Shown piece after piece: positions 8,767 to 17,652 of a DNA stretch of 64,000 bases; position 1 is the stretch's first letter, and each line of letters begins with the position of its first letter. A program made the translations under genes and the position numbers. This DNA comes from CBFHWU01 sp965659665 (GTDB taxonomy: Bacteria; Bacteroidota; Bacteroidia; Flavobacteriales; Flavobacteriaceae), in NCBI GenBank assembly GCA_965659665.1, contig CBFHWU010000015.1, forward strand, positions 62,001 through 126,000. Direction: 5' to 3'. The notes beneath the pieces were generated by a model. The model worked only from the letters and a program-made list of their open reading frames with translations, was not told where the DNA came from and did not search any database.

Positions 8767-8964
8767 TTATTTCCTAAAAAAATAAAAAAATAAACTTAAA
8801 ACAATACTTATTAGTATGGATGTGCCCAGAGGAAAATAAAAACTGAAATTTTCTTTTTTTACACTAAAATCCAATGGGTTTTTGTAGGATATAGGTCCAA
8901 TAAAGTACCCTATCACCCCAATAAAAATTAAGATTACCCCTAATGTGATTAACCCTTTAGCCAT
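8767..8964 (-). CDS. DUF2905-like small inner-membrane protein
   Basis: 65-residue protein with two membrane helices: residues about 3-21 (GLITLGVILIFIGVIGYFIG) and 44-62. The linker ending in ENFSFYFPLGTSILISI matches the DUF2905 pattern (a conserved fYFP segment before the second helix). The function of the family is unknown. The ATG (8962-8964) shares one base with the murF stop (TAATG), so it is the last gene of the gldJ-murF operon and is probably translationally coupled to murF. Confidence 0.75.
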   Translation of the reverse strand: MAKGLITLGVILIFIGVIGYFIGPISYKNPLDFSVKKENFSFYFPLGTSILISIVLSLFFYFFRK

Positions 8965-10232
8965 TATAATATTTTTTCGATCTCTTCTAGTTTATTGTTT
9001 CGAGAGCCTTTAATTAACAAATGATCAATGTTGTGCAATAAATTTTCTTTAAAATAATGCACAGCCTCGTCTGTAGAATTAAAATAATTGATTTTAGTAC
9101 TAGTAACTATTTTTTTATAAGACTCGCCAATCAAAAATACCTTTTGAATTCTCATTTCTTCGATATAATTTATTAAACTTTGGTGTTCATGTTTTTCGAA
9201 GGCTCCTAATTCGCGCATTTCTCCAAGGATGAGGGCTTTGTTTTTACTTTTGATTTGATCAAAATGATCAAGAGCAACGCGCATACTACTGGGGTTAGCA
9301 TTATAGGCATCCATGAAAATAGTAAGATTTCCTTTTTTAATGTGTTGAGAGCGATTATTATTGGGTTTGTATTTTTCGATAGCTCGAATACTATTTTTTT
9401 TGGAAATACCAAAAAACTGCCCAACTGCTATAGCTGCTTTGATATTATTAAGATTATACCCTCCTATCAGTTGGGTGGAAATGATATGGCTCTCCCAGTT
9501 TAATGTGATGAACGGGTTGTTGGAATTAATTTGAATACTAAGCTCTGAAGTACCATAGCCAACAAAAGAAGAGGGTTTTGCTAGGGATACCAATAAGGTA
9601 TCATCCGTATTTAAAAATATTTTTTTGTTATTCTTTTTAAGATAAGTATATAATTCGCTTTTGGCTTTAACAATACCTTCAAAACTTCCGAACCCTTCTA
9701 AATGTGCCTTGCCAATATTGGTAATGAGTCCAAAATCGGGTTTTGCAAGTTGGCATAAAAAAGCAATTTCTCCAATATGATTAGCTCCCATTTCGATGAT
9801 ACCAACTTGAGTGTTTTTTTTTAAACGAAGTAAAGTAAGAGGAACTCCAATATGATTATTAAAGTTTTTTTCGGTCGCAATCACGCTTAAAGAAGAGCAC
9901 AAAACTTCCCGAATAAGTTCTTTGGTGGTAGTTTTACCATTGCTTCCTGTTAGAGCGATAATTGGAGTTTGGAGTTGTTCTCTGTGGTGAGCAGCCAAAT
10001 CTTGAAGGGCCTGTAATACATTTTTAACATAAAAACACTTAGGACGATTATTGAGTTTAATATCATCTACCACAGCCAATAAAGCTCCTTCAGAAATTGC
10101 TTTATCAACATATTGATTGCCATCAAAATGCTCCCCTTTAAGGGCAAAAAATAAATTGTTGTTTGAAATTGTCCTTGTATCTGTAGAAACTCCCGTTGAA
10201 GCCAAAAAATAGTGATACAATTCATCTACCAT
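8964..10232 (-). CDS. murF: UDP-N-acetylmuramoyl-tripeptide--D-alanyl-D-alanine ligase
   Basis: Cytoplasmic peptidoglycan enzyme that adds D-Ala-D-Ala to UDP-MurNAc-tripeptide using ATP. The N-terminal Mur domain has the STDTR motif (VSTDTRTI), the ATP-binding loop is ALTGSNGKTTTKELI, the central domain has EMGANHIGEI and NIGKAHLEGFG, and the C-terminal domain has MDAYNANPSSM. I place the start at ATG 10230-10232 (MVDELYHYF), which matches the usual N-terminus of the family; the frame could extend to a GTG at 10250 that would overlap gldJ by 8 bases. The gene follows gldJ directly, a linkage common in Flavobacteriaceae. Confidence 0.95.
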   Translation of the reverse strand: MVDELYHYFLASTGVSTDTRTISNNNLFFALKGEHFDGNQYVDKAISEGALLAVVDDIKLNNRPKCFYVKNVLQALQDLAAHHREQLQTPIIALTGSNGKTTTKELIREVLCSSLSVIATEKNFNNHIGVPLTLLRLKKNTQVGIIEMGANHIGEIAFLCQLAKPDFGLITNIGKAHLEGFGSFEGIVKAKSELYTYLKKNNKKIFLNTDDTLLVSLAKPSSFVGYGTSELSIQINSNNPFITLNWESHIISTQLIGGYNLNNIKAAIAVGQFFGISKKNSIRAIEKYKPNNNRSQHIKKGNLTIFMDAYNANPSSMRVALDHFDQIKSKNKALILGEMRELGAFEKHEHQSLINYIEEMRIQKVFLIGESYKKIVTSTKINYFNSTDEAVHYFKENLLHNIDHLLIKGSRNNKLEEIEKIL

Positions 10233-10242
10233 AGGCTTGTAT

Positions 10243-11862
10243 TTAGCCACGCGGTTTTTTCCTCGTCTTTGACGAACCTAAATAAGACATCGCACAACGG
10301 AAGCCAACATAATCAGCAGCCATATATTCAGGCATATAACGGCGCTGAGCAGGATCCATCCAATAAGCTCTATCCTTCCATGATCCTCCTTTAATGACTC
10401 GTGTTTGATCAGAGATCAAAGTACTTTTAGTTCTACTAAAATCTCGACGTTGGTCTACTGGGTTTTTGTACATTAAAGTATCAGTCTCTGAACGAGCAGA
10501 TGATGCATCACCATCCAAATAATTGCGATTATCAGATCTGTTAAAATTTGAGCGAAGCACATAATCATTTTCAGTCAATGTATCACGAATAATTTCGCCA
10601 GGAAGTTGAGAGAAAAAGAGTTTGTTGTTTGGCGACAACTGAACGTTAGTTAAATCATCAATAACTACAGCTTTACCATCCTCACCAATGGCAGGTTTTG
10701 TGTAAAAGTTTCCTCTGTAGTAATTGAAGTCATTATGATTGGTGTAGGTGATCGGTCGATACACATCAGCTACCCATTCAGCCACATTTCCAGCCATGCC
10801 ATAAAGACCAAAATCATTTGGTGGATATTCACGAACAGGTGCTGTGATAATAGCATTATCATCAGACCAGCCTGAAATACCACTATAATCTCCTTTTCCT
10901 TGTTTAAAGTTTGCTAATTGATCCCCTTCATTTTTTCGGTTTTGAGAACGAGTTGAGTCACCACTCCAAGGAAATTTTTTCTTCCCACGATAGCTGTTAT
11001 ATTCCCGAATTCCAGCAAGTCCTAATGCGGCATATTCCCATTCAATTTCGGTAGGTAGGCGATATTCTGGTAACAAAACTCCGTCTTTTAATCGAGCATA
11101 TTTAATGGAGGATGAATCAGTCTCCCTAGAACGGACAATGGCATTTCTCCCAATGTACTTTGGTTCCTCTGGACTGTCTTGGCTAAGTGCTCCACCATAA
11201 ACTTTTTCGGGAGCCCTGAGATAGGTTTCCGTATTAAAATTTACTTTTGGGGATATAGTATCACTTACCTTTAAATCTCTTGATAACCAACCTTCCCTCT
11301 CCAAAATAGATTCGTTTACACGATTGGTACGCCATTTAGCAAAATTGATCGCTTGCTGCCAACTCACTCCAACTACGGGGTGGTTTCTGAAAGCAGGGTG
11401 ACGTAAGTAATTGTTTACCATATCTTCGTTAAACCCCAATTGATTTCGCCATACTAATGTATCGGGGATAGCCGCAGTGTAAATTTCATCATAGCCTTCA
11501 CCAGAATTTTTGAATACTTTTTCAAGCCAATCTAAATACTCTAAATACATTAAATTAGTGACTTCGTGTTCGTCCATATAAAACGAGCTAATTTGAACAC
11601 GAGCAGGGGCATTGTTCCATTCACGCATCACATCGTCTTGAACACGACCTTTAATAAAAGTTGAACCCTGAATAAAAATAGTACCTGGTGCAGTTTCTTG
11701 ACCTTTATAATTTGTTTTATATTCAAAACCACCCCGAGAAGAGTTAATAGCCCATCCAGTGGCTTGGGATACATTTGAATTCTGACCTTTTGGGGCGCAG
11801 CCTACAATAATTAGTGCTGCAAGTCCGATTATTAGTGATGAAATTTCGATGCTTTTAAACAT
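10243..11862 (-). CDS. gldJ: Gliding motility lipoprotein GldJ
   Basis: Outer-membrane lipoprotein required for gliding and for stability of the type IX secretion machinery, where it works with GldK-type proteins. It has a formylglycine-generating-enzyme-like (FGE-sulfatase/SUMF1) fold: PGTIFIQGSTF near the N-terminus, DEHEVTNLMYLEYLDW, YRLPTEIEWEYAA, YGMAGNVAEWVADVYR and, at the end, VIKGGSW with YVGFRCAM. I choose ATG 11862 because it gives a clean lipoprotein signal, hydrophobic then IIVGC; the longer frame to 11913 lacks this. It is followed by murF and is divergent from porU, so the T9SS genes share a 160-base intergenic region. Confidence 0.93.
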   Translation of the reverse strand: MFKSIEISSLIIGLAALIIVGCAPKGQNSNVSQATGWAINSSRGGFEYKTNYKGQETAPGTIFIQGSTFIKGRVQDDVMREWNNAPARVQISSFYMDEHEVTNLMYLEYLDWLEKVFKNSGEGYDEIYTAAIPDTLVWRNQLGFNEDMVNNYLRHPAFRNHPVVGVSWQQAINFAKWRTNRVNESILEREGWLSRDLKVSDTISPKVNFNTETYLRAPEKVYGGALSQDSPEEPKYIGRNAIVRSRETDSSSIKYARLKDGVLLPEYRLPTEIEWEYAALGLAGIREYNSYRGKKKFPWSGDSTRSQNRKNEGDQLANFKQGKGDYSGISGWSDDNAIITAPVREYPPNDFGLYGMAGNVAEWVADVYRPITYTNHNDFNYYRGNFYTKPAIGEDGKAVVIDDLTNVQLSPNNKLFFSQLPGEIIRDTLTENDYVLRSNFNRSDNRNYLDGDASSARSETDTLMYKNPVDQRRDFSRTKSTLISDQTRVIKGGSWKDRAYWMDPAQRRYMPEYMAADYVGFRCAMSYLGSSKTRKKPRG

Positions 11863-11985
11863 ACTGAAAATAATGTTAAATTTATGGGATGCAAGATAAT
11901 AAATAACATCCATTTTGAACGTTGACTGTGTACTATTATTACGCTAACGTCCAAAACTTAGGTAATATTGCACGAAATTATAGCA

Positions 11986-12017
11986 TTGACATACGATTAC
12001 TGGCATTGATACGTTTT
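11986..12017 (+). promoter_or_regulatory. Candidate porU promoter
   Basis: TTG at 11986-11988 and TACGTTTT at 12010-12017 are 21 bases apart and fit the Bacteroidota pattern (TTG, 19-21 bases, TAnnTTTG) with one mismatch. The box ends only 7 bases before the porU ATG, so the leader would be nearly absent; tentative. Confidence 0.3.
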
Positions 12018-12024
12018 TTTAATA

Positions 12025-15000
12025 ATGAAAATACTTTATTTTTTAGTGGTATTAATATCTCTATTTGCTTCAAGTCAATCTAATAATGACGTTTACAGCG
12101 ATTTGTCAGTAGGAGAATGGTACCGATTTAAAATTAATTCCTCAGGTGTTTATAAAATTGATGCTACATTTTTGAGTAGATTGGGAATAACATTAAGTGA
12201 CGTTCAGCCCACCACAATACAAATTTTTGGTAGTGGAGGGCAAATGAACTCCATTATAAACACAGACAAGATTGTTCAAGGGGCACATGAAAATAGCATT
12301 GTTGTCGTAGGGGAAGAAGATGGTGTTTTTGATCCCCAGGATTATATTTTATTTTATGGAATTGGACATGATCAATGGAACGAAGAAAATCAAACCCATC
12401 TTAACCTATACTCTGATGAAACAGAATATTTCATCACATTTAATAGGGCCCAAGGTAAACGTGTTCGAAATATTTCCTCTACCCACGAAGTTCCTGAGCA
12501 ATATACCGACCAAGCAACTTCTACTATTTTTTATGAGGAAGATAATTATAACATCGGCGAAATGGGAAGGCGTTGGTTTGGACAACGTTTTATTCCTAGT
12601 CAAGAGGAGACAATTGAGCTGGGCCCACTTACAGATTTGGTAACAGATCAACCTGTTCTGATCTCTGCATCAGGTGCTGCGACTTCAAAAGTTCCTTCGC
12701 AACTTAATTTTTTACTCAATGATAAAGATTTTTCAATTTCATTTTCAAGTATTTCGGCAAACTCCAAAAACGTAGCTGTTTTAGGTCATACGTCATCTAC
12801 TACCCATTTAACCCCTCTTTCAAACGCTTTAAATTTAAACTTGTCCTATACTGCAGAGGGCGATAGTGGAGCTCTGGCTTTTCTTGATTATGTCAAAATA
12901 TCCTACGAACGTTTTTTATATGGCAATAAAGGTCAATTTATATTTAGTGGTGCTCAAGAAAACTACAAAATTAATTCCGCTCAAGATGTCTATGGAATTT
13001 GGGACATTACAGAGTCCAATGATATTTCAGTGTATCTAAATGACAAGGCTTCACCAGATTTTTATGTTAGAACGGACGCTTCTCAACGAACTTTTTTGTT
13101 GGTTGACAATAATGACTTTTTTACTCCATCAAGAAGCAGAAAGGCGAGTAAAGTATCCAACCAAAACCTTCTCGAAAAACTCAATAGTGTAGAATATATC
13201 ATTATTACCAATGATGAATTGTTAGAGGATGCTGAGCGTTTGGCAAATTATCACCAAAATAATTACAAGAAAATTAATACTGTAGCTATCTCTCTTGACC
13301 AAATTTACACTCAATTTAATGCTGGAAATCCAGATATTGTTTCCATTAGAGATGCCATAAGATATGCTTACCATGGATCGAATACACTGAAATACGTATG
13401 TTTATTTGGAGACACTACTTATGATTATAAAAACAGGATTCCAAATAATAATATGATGGTTCCAACCTACCATGCTTTATCGAGTTTTAGTGTGACCAAC
13501 AGTTATATGTCAGACGATTTTTATGCTGTTATGGAAACTGGAGAGGGCGATTTAGGTGCGTCCGATGATATGGAAATAGCTGTGGGTCGTATGTTGGTTG
13601 ATGATAAGGTTTCGGCCAATACCTCCATCAATAAGGTAATAGAATTTACCAGTAAAGAAAATACAGGTTCATGGAGAAATAGTGTGACACTCCTTTCTGA
13701 TGATGTTGATGATAGTTGGGAAACCATTATTCAAGAACAACTTGACCAGCTTGGAGATGAACTTGTTGAAAACAATCCTTTTATTAATCTAACAAAGTTT
13801 CACTCTGATGCTTTTGTTCAAGAAGTAACTGCTGCCGGCAATCGTTATCCTAGTGTTTCTCAAGCACTCAAAAATAGAATTGGACAAGGTACATTAGTGT
13901 TAAATTATTTTGGACATGGAAATGAGGATGGGCTAGCAAGTGAGTTTATTTTTGACAAATTATTTGCACAGTCTTTATTTCACCCTGGTCGTTATCCATT
14001 ATTTATTACTTCCACATGCGAATTTAGTCGCTTTGATAACCCCAACAGAATCACAGGAGGAGAGCTCACATACTTAAACCCAGCAGGGGGTGCGATTAGT
14101 TTGATTTCAACCACACGTCAGATTTTTGTTACTAATGGCATTAATTACAACAAAATATTATCAAAACATTTGTTCGGGTATGATTCAGAGGATCAAATTT
14201 CAATGGCTGAAGCCTTGAGAAGAAGTAAAAACGAATTTTGGGATTATCGCCAAAAAAGAATAGTTTTTTATATAGGTGATCCAGCATTGGATTTACCCAT
14301 TGCAAAACCCGAAATAAAAATAACGCATCTCAACGGATTTGCGCTTGAGGAATTGACAGAAGACCAAAAACTTATCAGAGCACTCGATAAAGTAAGAGTA
14401 AGCGGAATAGTGATCCATCAAAATAGCGCAACTCTGGATGACTTTAATGGCGAAGTTACGGTCACATTATTTGACAAAAGCACCATGAAATCAACCCTAG
14501 GAAATGATGGTCATCAAACCATGGATTTTCAGATTCTCGGTCCTGTTGTATTTAATGGTAATGCCCCCGTTTTAAATGGTGTTTTTGATATTGAGTTCGT
14601 GATTCCAAAAGACATTTCTCTCAATGAGGGCGTTGCAAGAGTAAGTATGTATGCTTACGACGAGTCTTCGGGAACAGAACTATCAGGTTTTTCAAGTGAC
14701 CTATTTATCGGCAATATCAATACTTCAGCCATGGCGGACAATACTCCCCCTACGATAGAGTTGTTTTTGGATAATGAAGAATTTAAAAATGGGGATGCTG
14801 TATTTGATTCTCCTCTTTTGATTGCTAAACTATATGATGAAAGCGGAATTAATACCTCAGGAGGGCTGGGTCATGATTTATTGGCTATTATCGACAATGA
14901 CACCCAAAACCCTATCTTGCTCAACCAGTATTACAGTACCCACAGCGCAGGGTATCAACAAGGATCACTTTTTTATAACTTAAGCCATCTGACCCTAGGT

Positions 15001-15396
15001 AAACATACCCTTTTGCTTCGAGCTTGGGATACCCATAATAACCCTGCGACAAAAGAAATAGAATTTCTAGTGCTGGACAACAAGCAAGTAGAAATTATTA
15101 AAATCTTTAATAGTCCAAATCCAATGTCAAATCAAACCACGTTTAATATCATACATAATAAACCTCGAGAGTTAATGGAAGTTAAATTGGTAATTCATGA
15201 TGTGACAGGAAAAATATTATGGCAACAACATCAAAATATACTTTCCACTAACAATGTGAGTCGCGAAATCCAATGGAACGGAACAAGCTCTAGTGGGGAA
15301 ACTTTACGTAAAGGAATGTATTTGTATACTATTGAATTAATTTCTGCGTTATCCAATTCAACAACAACAAAATCAGGAAAAATTATTATTAATTAA
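12025..15396 (+). CDS. porU: Type IX secretion system sortase PorU
   Basis: 1123-residue C25 (gingipain-like) cysteine peptidase that removes the C-terminal signal of T9SS cargo at the cell surface and attaches cargo to lipid. A signal peptide is followed by a large N-terminal region. The catalytic domain holds His631 (YFGHGNEDG) and Cys665 (ITSTCEFSRF), the expected dyad. Beta-sandwich domains follow, and the protein ends in its own sorting-like domain (NSPNPMSNQTTF, GKILWQQ, GMYLYTIEL). PorU partners with PorV, whose gene starts 8 bases downstream. The length fits the family. Confidence 0.94.
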   Translation: MKILYFLVVLISLFASSQSNNDVYSDLSVGEWYRFKINSSGVYKIDATFLSRLGITLSDVQPTTIQIFGSGGQMNSIINTDKIVQGAHENSIVVVGEEDGVFDPQDYILFYGIGHDQWNEENQTHLNLYSDETEYFITFNRAQGKRVRNISSTHEVPEQYTDQATSTIFYEEDNYNIGEMGRRWFGQRFIPSQEETIELGPLTDLVTDQPVLISASGAATSKVPSQLNFLLNDKDFSISFSSISANSKNVAVLGHTSSTTHLTPLSNALNLNLSYTAEGDSGALAFLDYVKISYERFLYGNKGQFIFSGAQENYKINSAQDVYGIWDITESNDISVYLNDKASPDFYVRTDASQRTFLLVDNNDFFTPSRSRKASKVSNQNLLEKLNSVEYIIITNDELLEDAERLANYHQNNYKKINTVAISLDQIYTQFNAGNPDIVSIRDAIRYAYHGSNTLKYVCLFGDTTYDYKNRIPNNNMMVPTYHALSSFSVTNSYMSDDFYAVMETGEGDLGASDDMEIAVGRMLVDDKVSANTSINKVIEFTSKENTGSWRNSVTLLSDDVDDSWETIIQEQLDQLGDELVENNPFINLTKFHSDAFVQEVTAAGNRYPSVSQALKNRIGQGTLVLNYFGHGNEDGLASEFIFDKLFAQSLFHPGRYPLFITSTCEFSRFDNPNRITGGELTYLNPAGGAISLISTTRQIFVTNGINYNKILSKHLFGYDSEDQISMAEALRRSKNEFWDYRQKRIVFYIGDPALDLPIAKPEIKITHLNGFALEELTEDQKLIRALDKVRVSGIVIHQNSATLDDFNGEVTVTLFDKSTMKSTLGNDGHQTMDFQILGPVVFNGNAPVLNGVFDIEFVIPKDISLNEGVARVSMYAYDESSGTELSGFSSDLFIGNINTSAMADNTPPTIELFLDNEEFKNGDAVFDSPLLIAKLYDESGINTSGGLGHDLLAIIDNDTQNPILLNQYYSTHSAGYQQGSLFYNLSHLTLGKHTLLLRAWDTHNNPATKEIEFLVLDNKQVEIIKIFNSPNPMSNQTTFNIIHNKPRELMEVKLVIHDVTGKILWQQHQNILSTNNVSREIQWNGTSSSGETLRKGMYLYTIELISALSNSTTTKSGKIIIN

Positions 15397-15404
15397 TCAT
15401 ATAT

Positions 15405-16553
15405 ATGAAAAAAAACATTCTACTAACAATCGCTATCATTTCGACTTTTGTGATATATGCTCAACAAGAAAATCGGGTGATTACTACTGGAGTACCTTTT
15501 TTAATGATTGCTTCAGACGCTCGCGCAGCTGGAATGGGGGAGATGGGAGTAGCTACTCCATCTGATGTTTACTCACAACATTGGAATCCAGCTAAATATC
15601 CTTTCTCTAAACGGGAATCTGGCTTAGGGGTAAGTTATACGCCCTATTTAAGTAACTTAGTGAATGATATTTTTTTAGGAAATCTTACATATTACAAGAC
15701 GCTTTCTGATCGCGGTGCTTGGTCTGCAAGTATTCGATATTTTAGTTTAGGTGAAATCGAATTTGGACAAACAATATATGATTTTATTAACCCAATTATC
15801 AAACGTCCAAATGAATTTGTTTTGGATGCGGCTTATTCACTCAAACTCAGTGATTATTTTTCGATGGCCGTTTCGGGTGCTTTTGTTACTTCCGATCTAA
15901 AGTTAGATGACGATGTTGATGATGCTTCTTCTGCAAGTACAGTGGCTGTTGGCGTTTCTGGATATTATCAATCAGATGAAATTCCTTACAACGCATACAG
16001 CGGTATTTGGAGGGCTGGATTTAACATTTCGAATATGGGCCCAAAATTAAGCTATGATGAAGATTCAACGTCAGATTATTTACCTACAAATTTGCGCCTG
16101 GGAGGAGGATTTGATTTTATTTTTGACTCTTACAACAAACTTTCTGTTTCATTAGAGGTAAATAAGCTACTCGTTCCTTCTCCTAGCGAAGAAGTATTAA
16201 ATGCTAATGGAGAGCTTGTTGGATACCGACAACCTGATGTTAGCTTTATTTCAGGTATGTTTAAATCATTCAATGATGCCCCTGATGGTTTCAGTGAAGA
16301 GCTAAAAGAATTTACCTGGGCAATTGGAGCTGAATTTAATTATGATGACTCTTTTTCTCTTCGTGCAGGATATTTTAATGAAAGTGAATCCAAAGGGGCT
16401 CGTAAGTTCTTAACACTTGGAGCGGGTTTCCGCTATAACGTTATTGATATTGACTTGTCCTACCTAATTTCAGCAACAAAAGTGGTTAACCCACTTGAAA
16501 ATACCTTGAGATTTTCATTGACCTTTAATTTTGGTGACGAAAGGTATTATTAA
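15405..16553 (+). CDS. porV: Type IX secretion outer-membrane protein PorV (LptO)
   Basis: 382-residue outer-membrane barrel of the FadL-like fold that shuttles T9SS cargo from the translocon to PorU. Signal peptide at about residues 1-20 (ending IYAQ), then the family start VITTGVPFLMIASDARAAGMGEMGVAT and HWNPAKY, many alternating aromatic strands and a terminal strand ending FNFGDERYY. It lies 8 bases after porU and is certainly co-transcribed with it. In many Flavobacteriaceae a cytidine deaminase gene (cdd) follows porV; here 99 bases of intergenic DNA lead straight to pdhA. Confidence 0.94.
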   Translation: MKKNILLTIAIISTFVIYAQQENRVITTGVPFLMIASDARAAGMGEMGVATPSDVYSQHWNPAKYPFSKRESGLGVSYTPYLSNLVNDIFLGNLTYYKTLSDRGAWSASIRYFSLGEIEFGQTIYDFINPIIKRPNEFVLDAAYSLKLSDYFSMAVSGAFVTSDLKLDDDVDDASSASTVAVGVSGYYQSDEIPYNAYSGIWRAGFNISNMGPKLSYDEDSTSDYLPTNLRLGGGFDFIFDSYNKLSVSLEVNKLLVPSPSEEVLNANGELVGYRQPDVSFISGMFKSFNDAPDGFSEELKEFTWAIGAEFNYDDSFSLRAGYFNESESKGARKFLTLGAGFRYNVIDIDLSYLISATKVVNPLENTLRFSLTFNFGDERYY

Positions 16554-16601
16554 TTCTTTGTTCATGCTAAAATTATTCTTTTACAAAAAAAGGGAATAGC
16601 T

Positions 16602-16609
16602 TACCTTTG
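16602..16609 (+). promoter_or_regulatory. Candidate -7 box of the pdhA promoter
   Basis: TACCTTTG fits the Bacteroidota TAnnTTTG -7 element, 43 bases before the pdhA ATG. No clear TTG was found 19-21 bases upstream (there is CTTTTAC instead), so only the downstream box is supported. Confidence 0.45.
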
Positions 16610-16652
16610 CATTGAAAATGAGAGCGATTTCGCACTAAAATTTTATGCGTAC

Positions 16653-17651
16653 ATGAAAGAAGTTAATCAAGAAACATATTTAGCATGGTATAAAGACATG
16701 CTTTTTTGGAGAAAGTTTGAAGACAAATTAGCTTCGGTATATATTCAACAAAAAGTAAGAGGATTTTTACACCTTTATAATGGTCAAGAAGCTGTTCTAG
16801 CCGGATCATTACATGCTATGGATCTTGATAAAGACCGAATGATTACCGCCTATCGAAACCACGTTCAGCCTATTGGAATGGGTGTGGACCCAAAAAGAGT
16901 GATGGCTGAATTGTATGGAAAATCCACTGGAACATCACAAGGACTGGGAGGATCAATGCATATTTTTTCTAAAGAACATCGTTTTCACGGAGGTCACGGT
17001 ATCGTTGGAGGTCAAATACCACTAGGTGCTGGAATGGCTTTTGGGGACAAATATCATGGAAGAGACAATGTTACCCTTTGTTATATGGGTGATGGAGCTG
17101 TGCGTCAAGGATCACTGCACGAAACCTTAAACTTGGCTATGTTATGGAAGTTACCCGTCGTATTTATTGTTGAAAACAATGGGTATGCCATGGGAACTTC
17201 AGTCGAACGAACTTCTAATCATACAGATATTTGGAAATTAGGACTAGGATACGAAATGCCTTGTGGCCCTATTGATGGAATGGACCCAGTGAAAGTTGCC
17301 GAAGGTATTTCGGAAGCGATTGCACGTGCAAGAAAAGGGGACGGCCCTACCTTTTTGGAGGCTAAGACATATCGGTACAGAGGGCACTCCATGTCTGATG
17401 CACAACACTACCGTACCAAAGATGAAGTGGAAGAATACCGTAAAATTGACCCTATTACTCAGGTAAAAGAAATTATTTTAGAGCACAATTATGCTTCCCA
17501 AGAAGATTTAGACGAAATAGCTAAAGATGTGAAAGTGCGTGTAAAAGAATGCGAAACTTTTGCTGAAGAATCCCCTTTTCCTGAAAAACAACTTATGTAT
17601 GACGCTGTATATGAACAAGAAGATTATCCATTTTTAGCACACAAATTATAA
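16653..17651 (+). CDS. pdhA: Pyruvate dehydrogenase E1 component, alpha subunit
   Basis: 332-residue thiamine-diphosphate enzyme subunit of the pyruvate dehydrogenase complex. The ThDP/Mg motif runs from MGDGAVRQG (145-153) to VENN (173-176). The loop YRYRGHSMSDAQHYR matches the conserved regulatory loop of E1-alpha proteins, and GLGGSMHIF and GGHGIVGGQIPLG are also typical. It needs an E1-beta (PdhB), which is not in this window; in Flavobacteria pdhB is usually elsewhere. It is one base from the E2 gene pdhC, so the two are made together. Confidence 0.96.
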   Translation: MKEVNQETYLAWYKDMLFWRKFEDKLASVYIQQKVRGFLHLYNGQEAVLAGSLHAMDLDKDRMITAYRNHVQPIGMGVDPKRVMAELYGKSTGTSQGLGGSMHIFSKEHRFHGGHGIVGGQIPLGAGMAFGDKYHGRDNVTLCYMGDGAVRQGSLHETLNLAMLWKLPVVFIVENNGYAMGTSVERTSNHTDIWKLGLGYEMPCGPIDGMDPVKVAEGISEAIARARKGDGPTFLEAKTYRYRGHSMSDAQHYRTKDEVEEYRKIDPITQVKEIILEHNYASQEDLDEIAKDVKVRVKECETFAEESPFPEKQLMYDAVYEQEDYPFLAHKL

Positions 17652-17652
17652 T

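Noticed and set aside
10233..10250. GTG start for murF overlapping gldJ
   Set aside because: ATG 10232 fits the family N-terminus; the extension adds six residues with no support.
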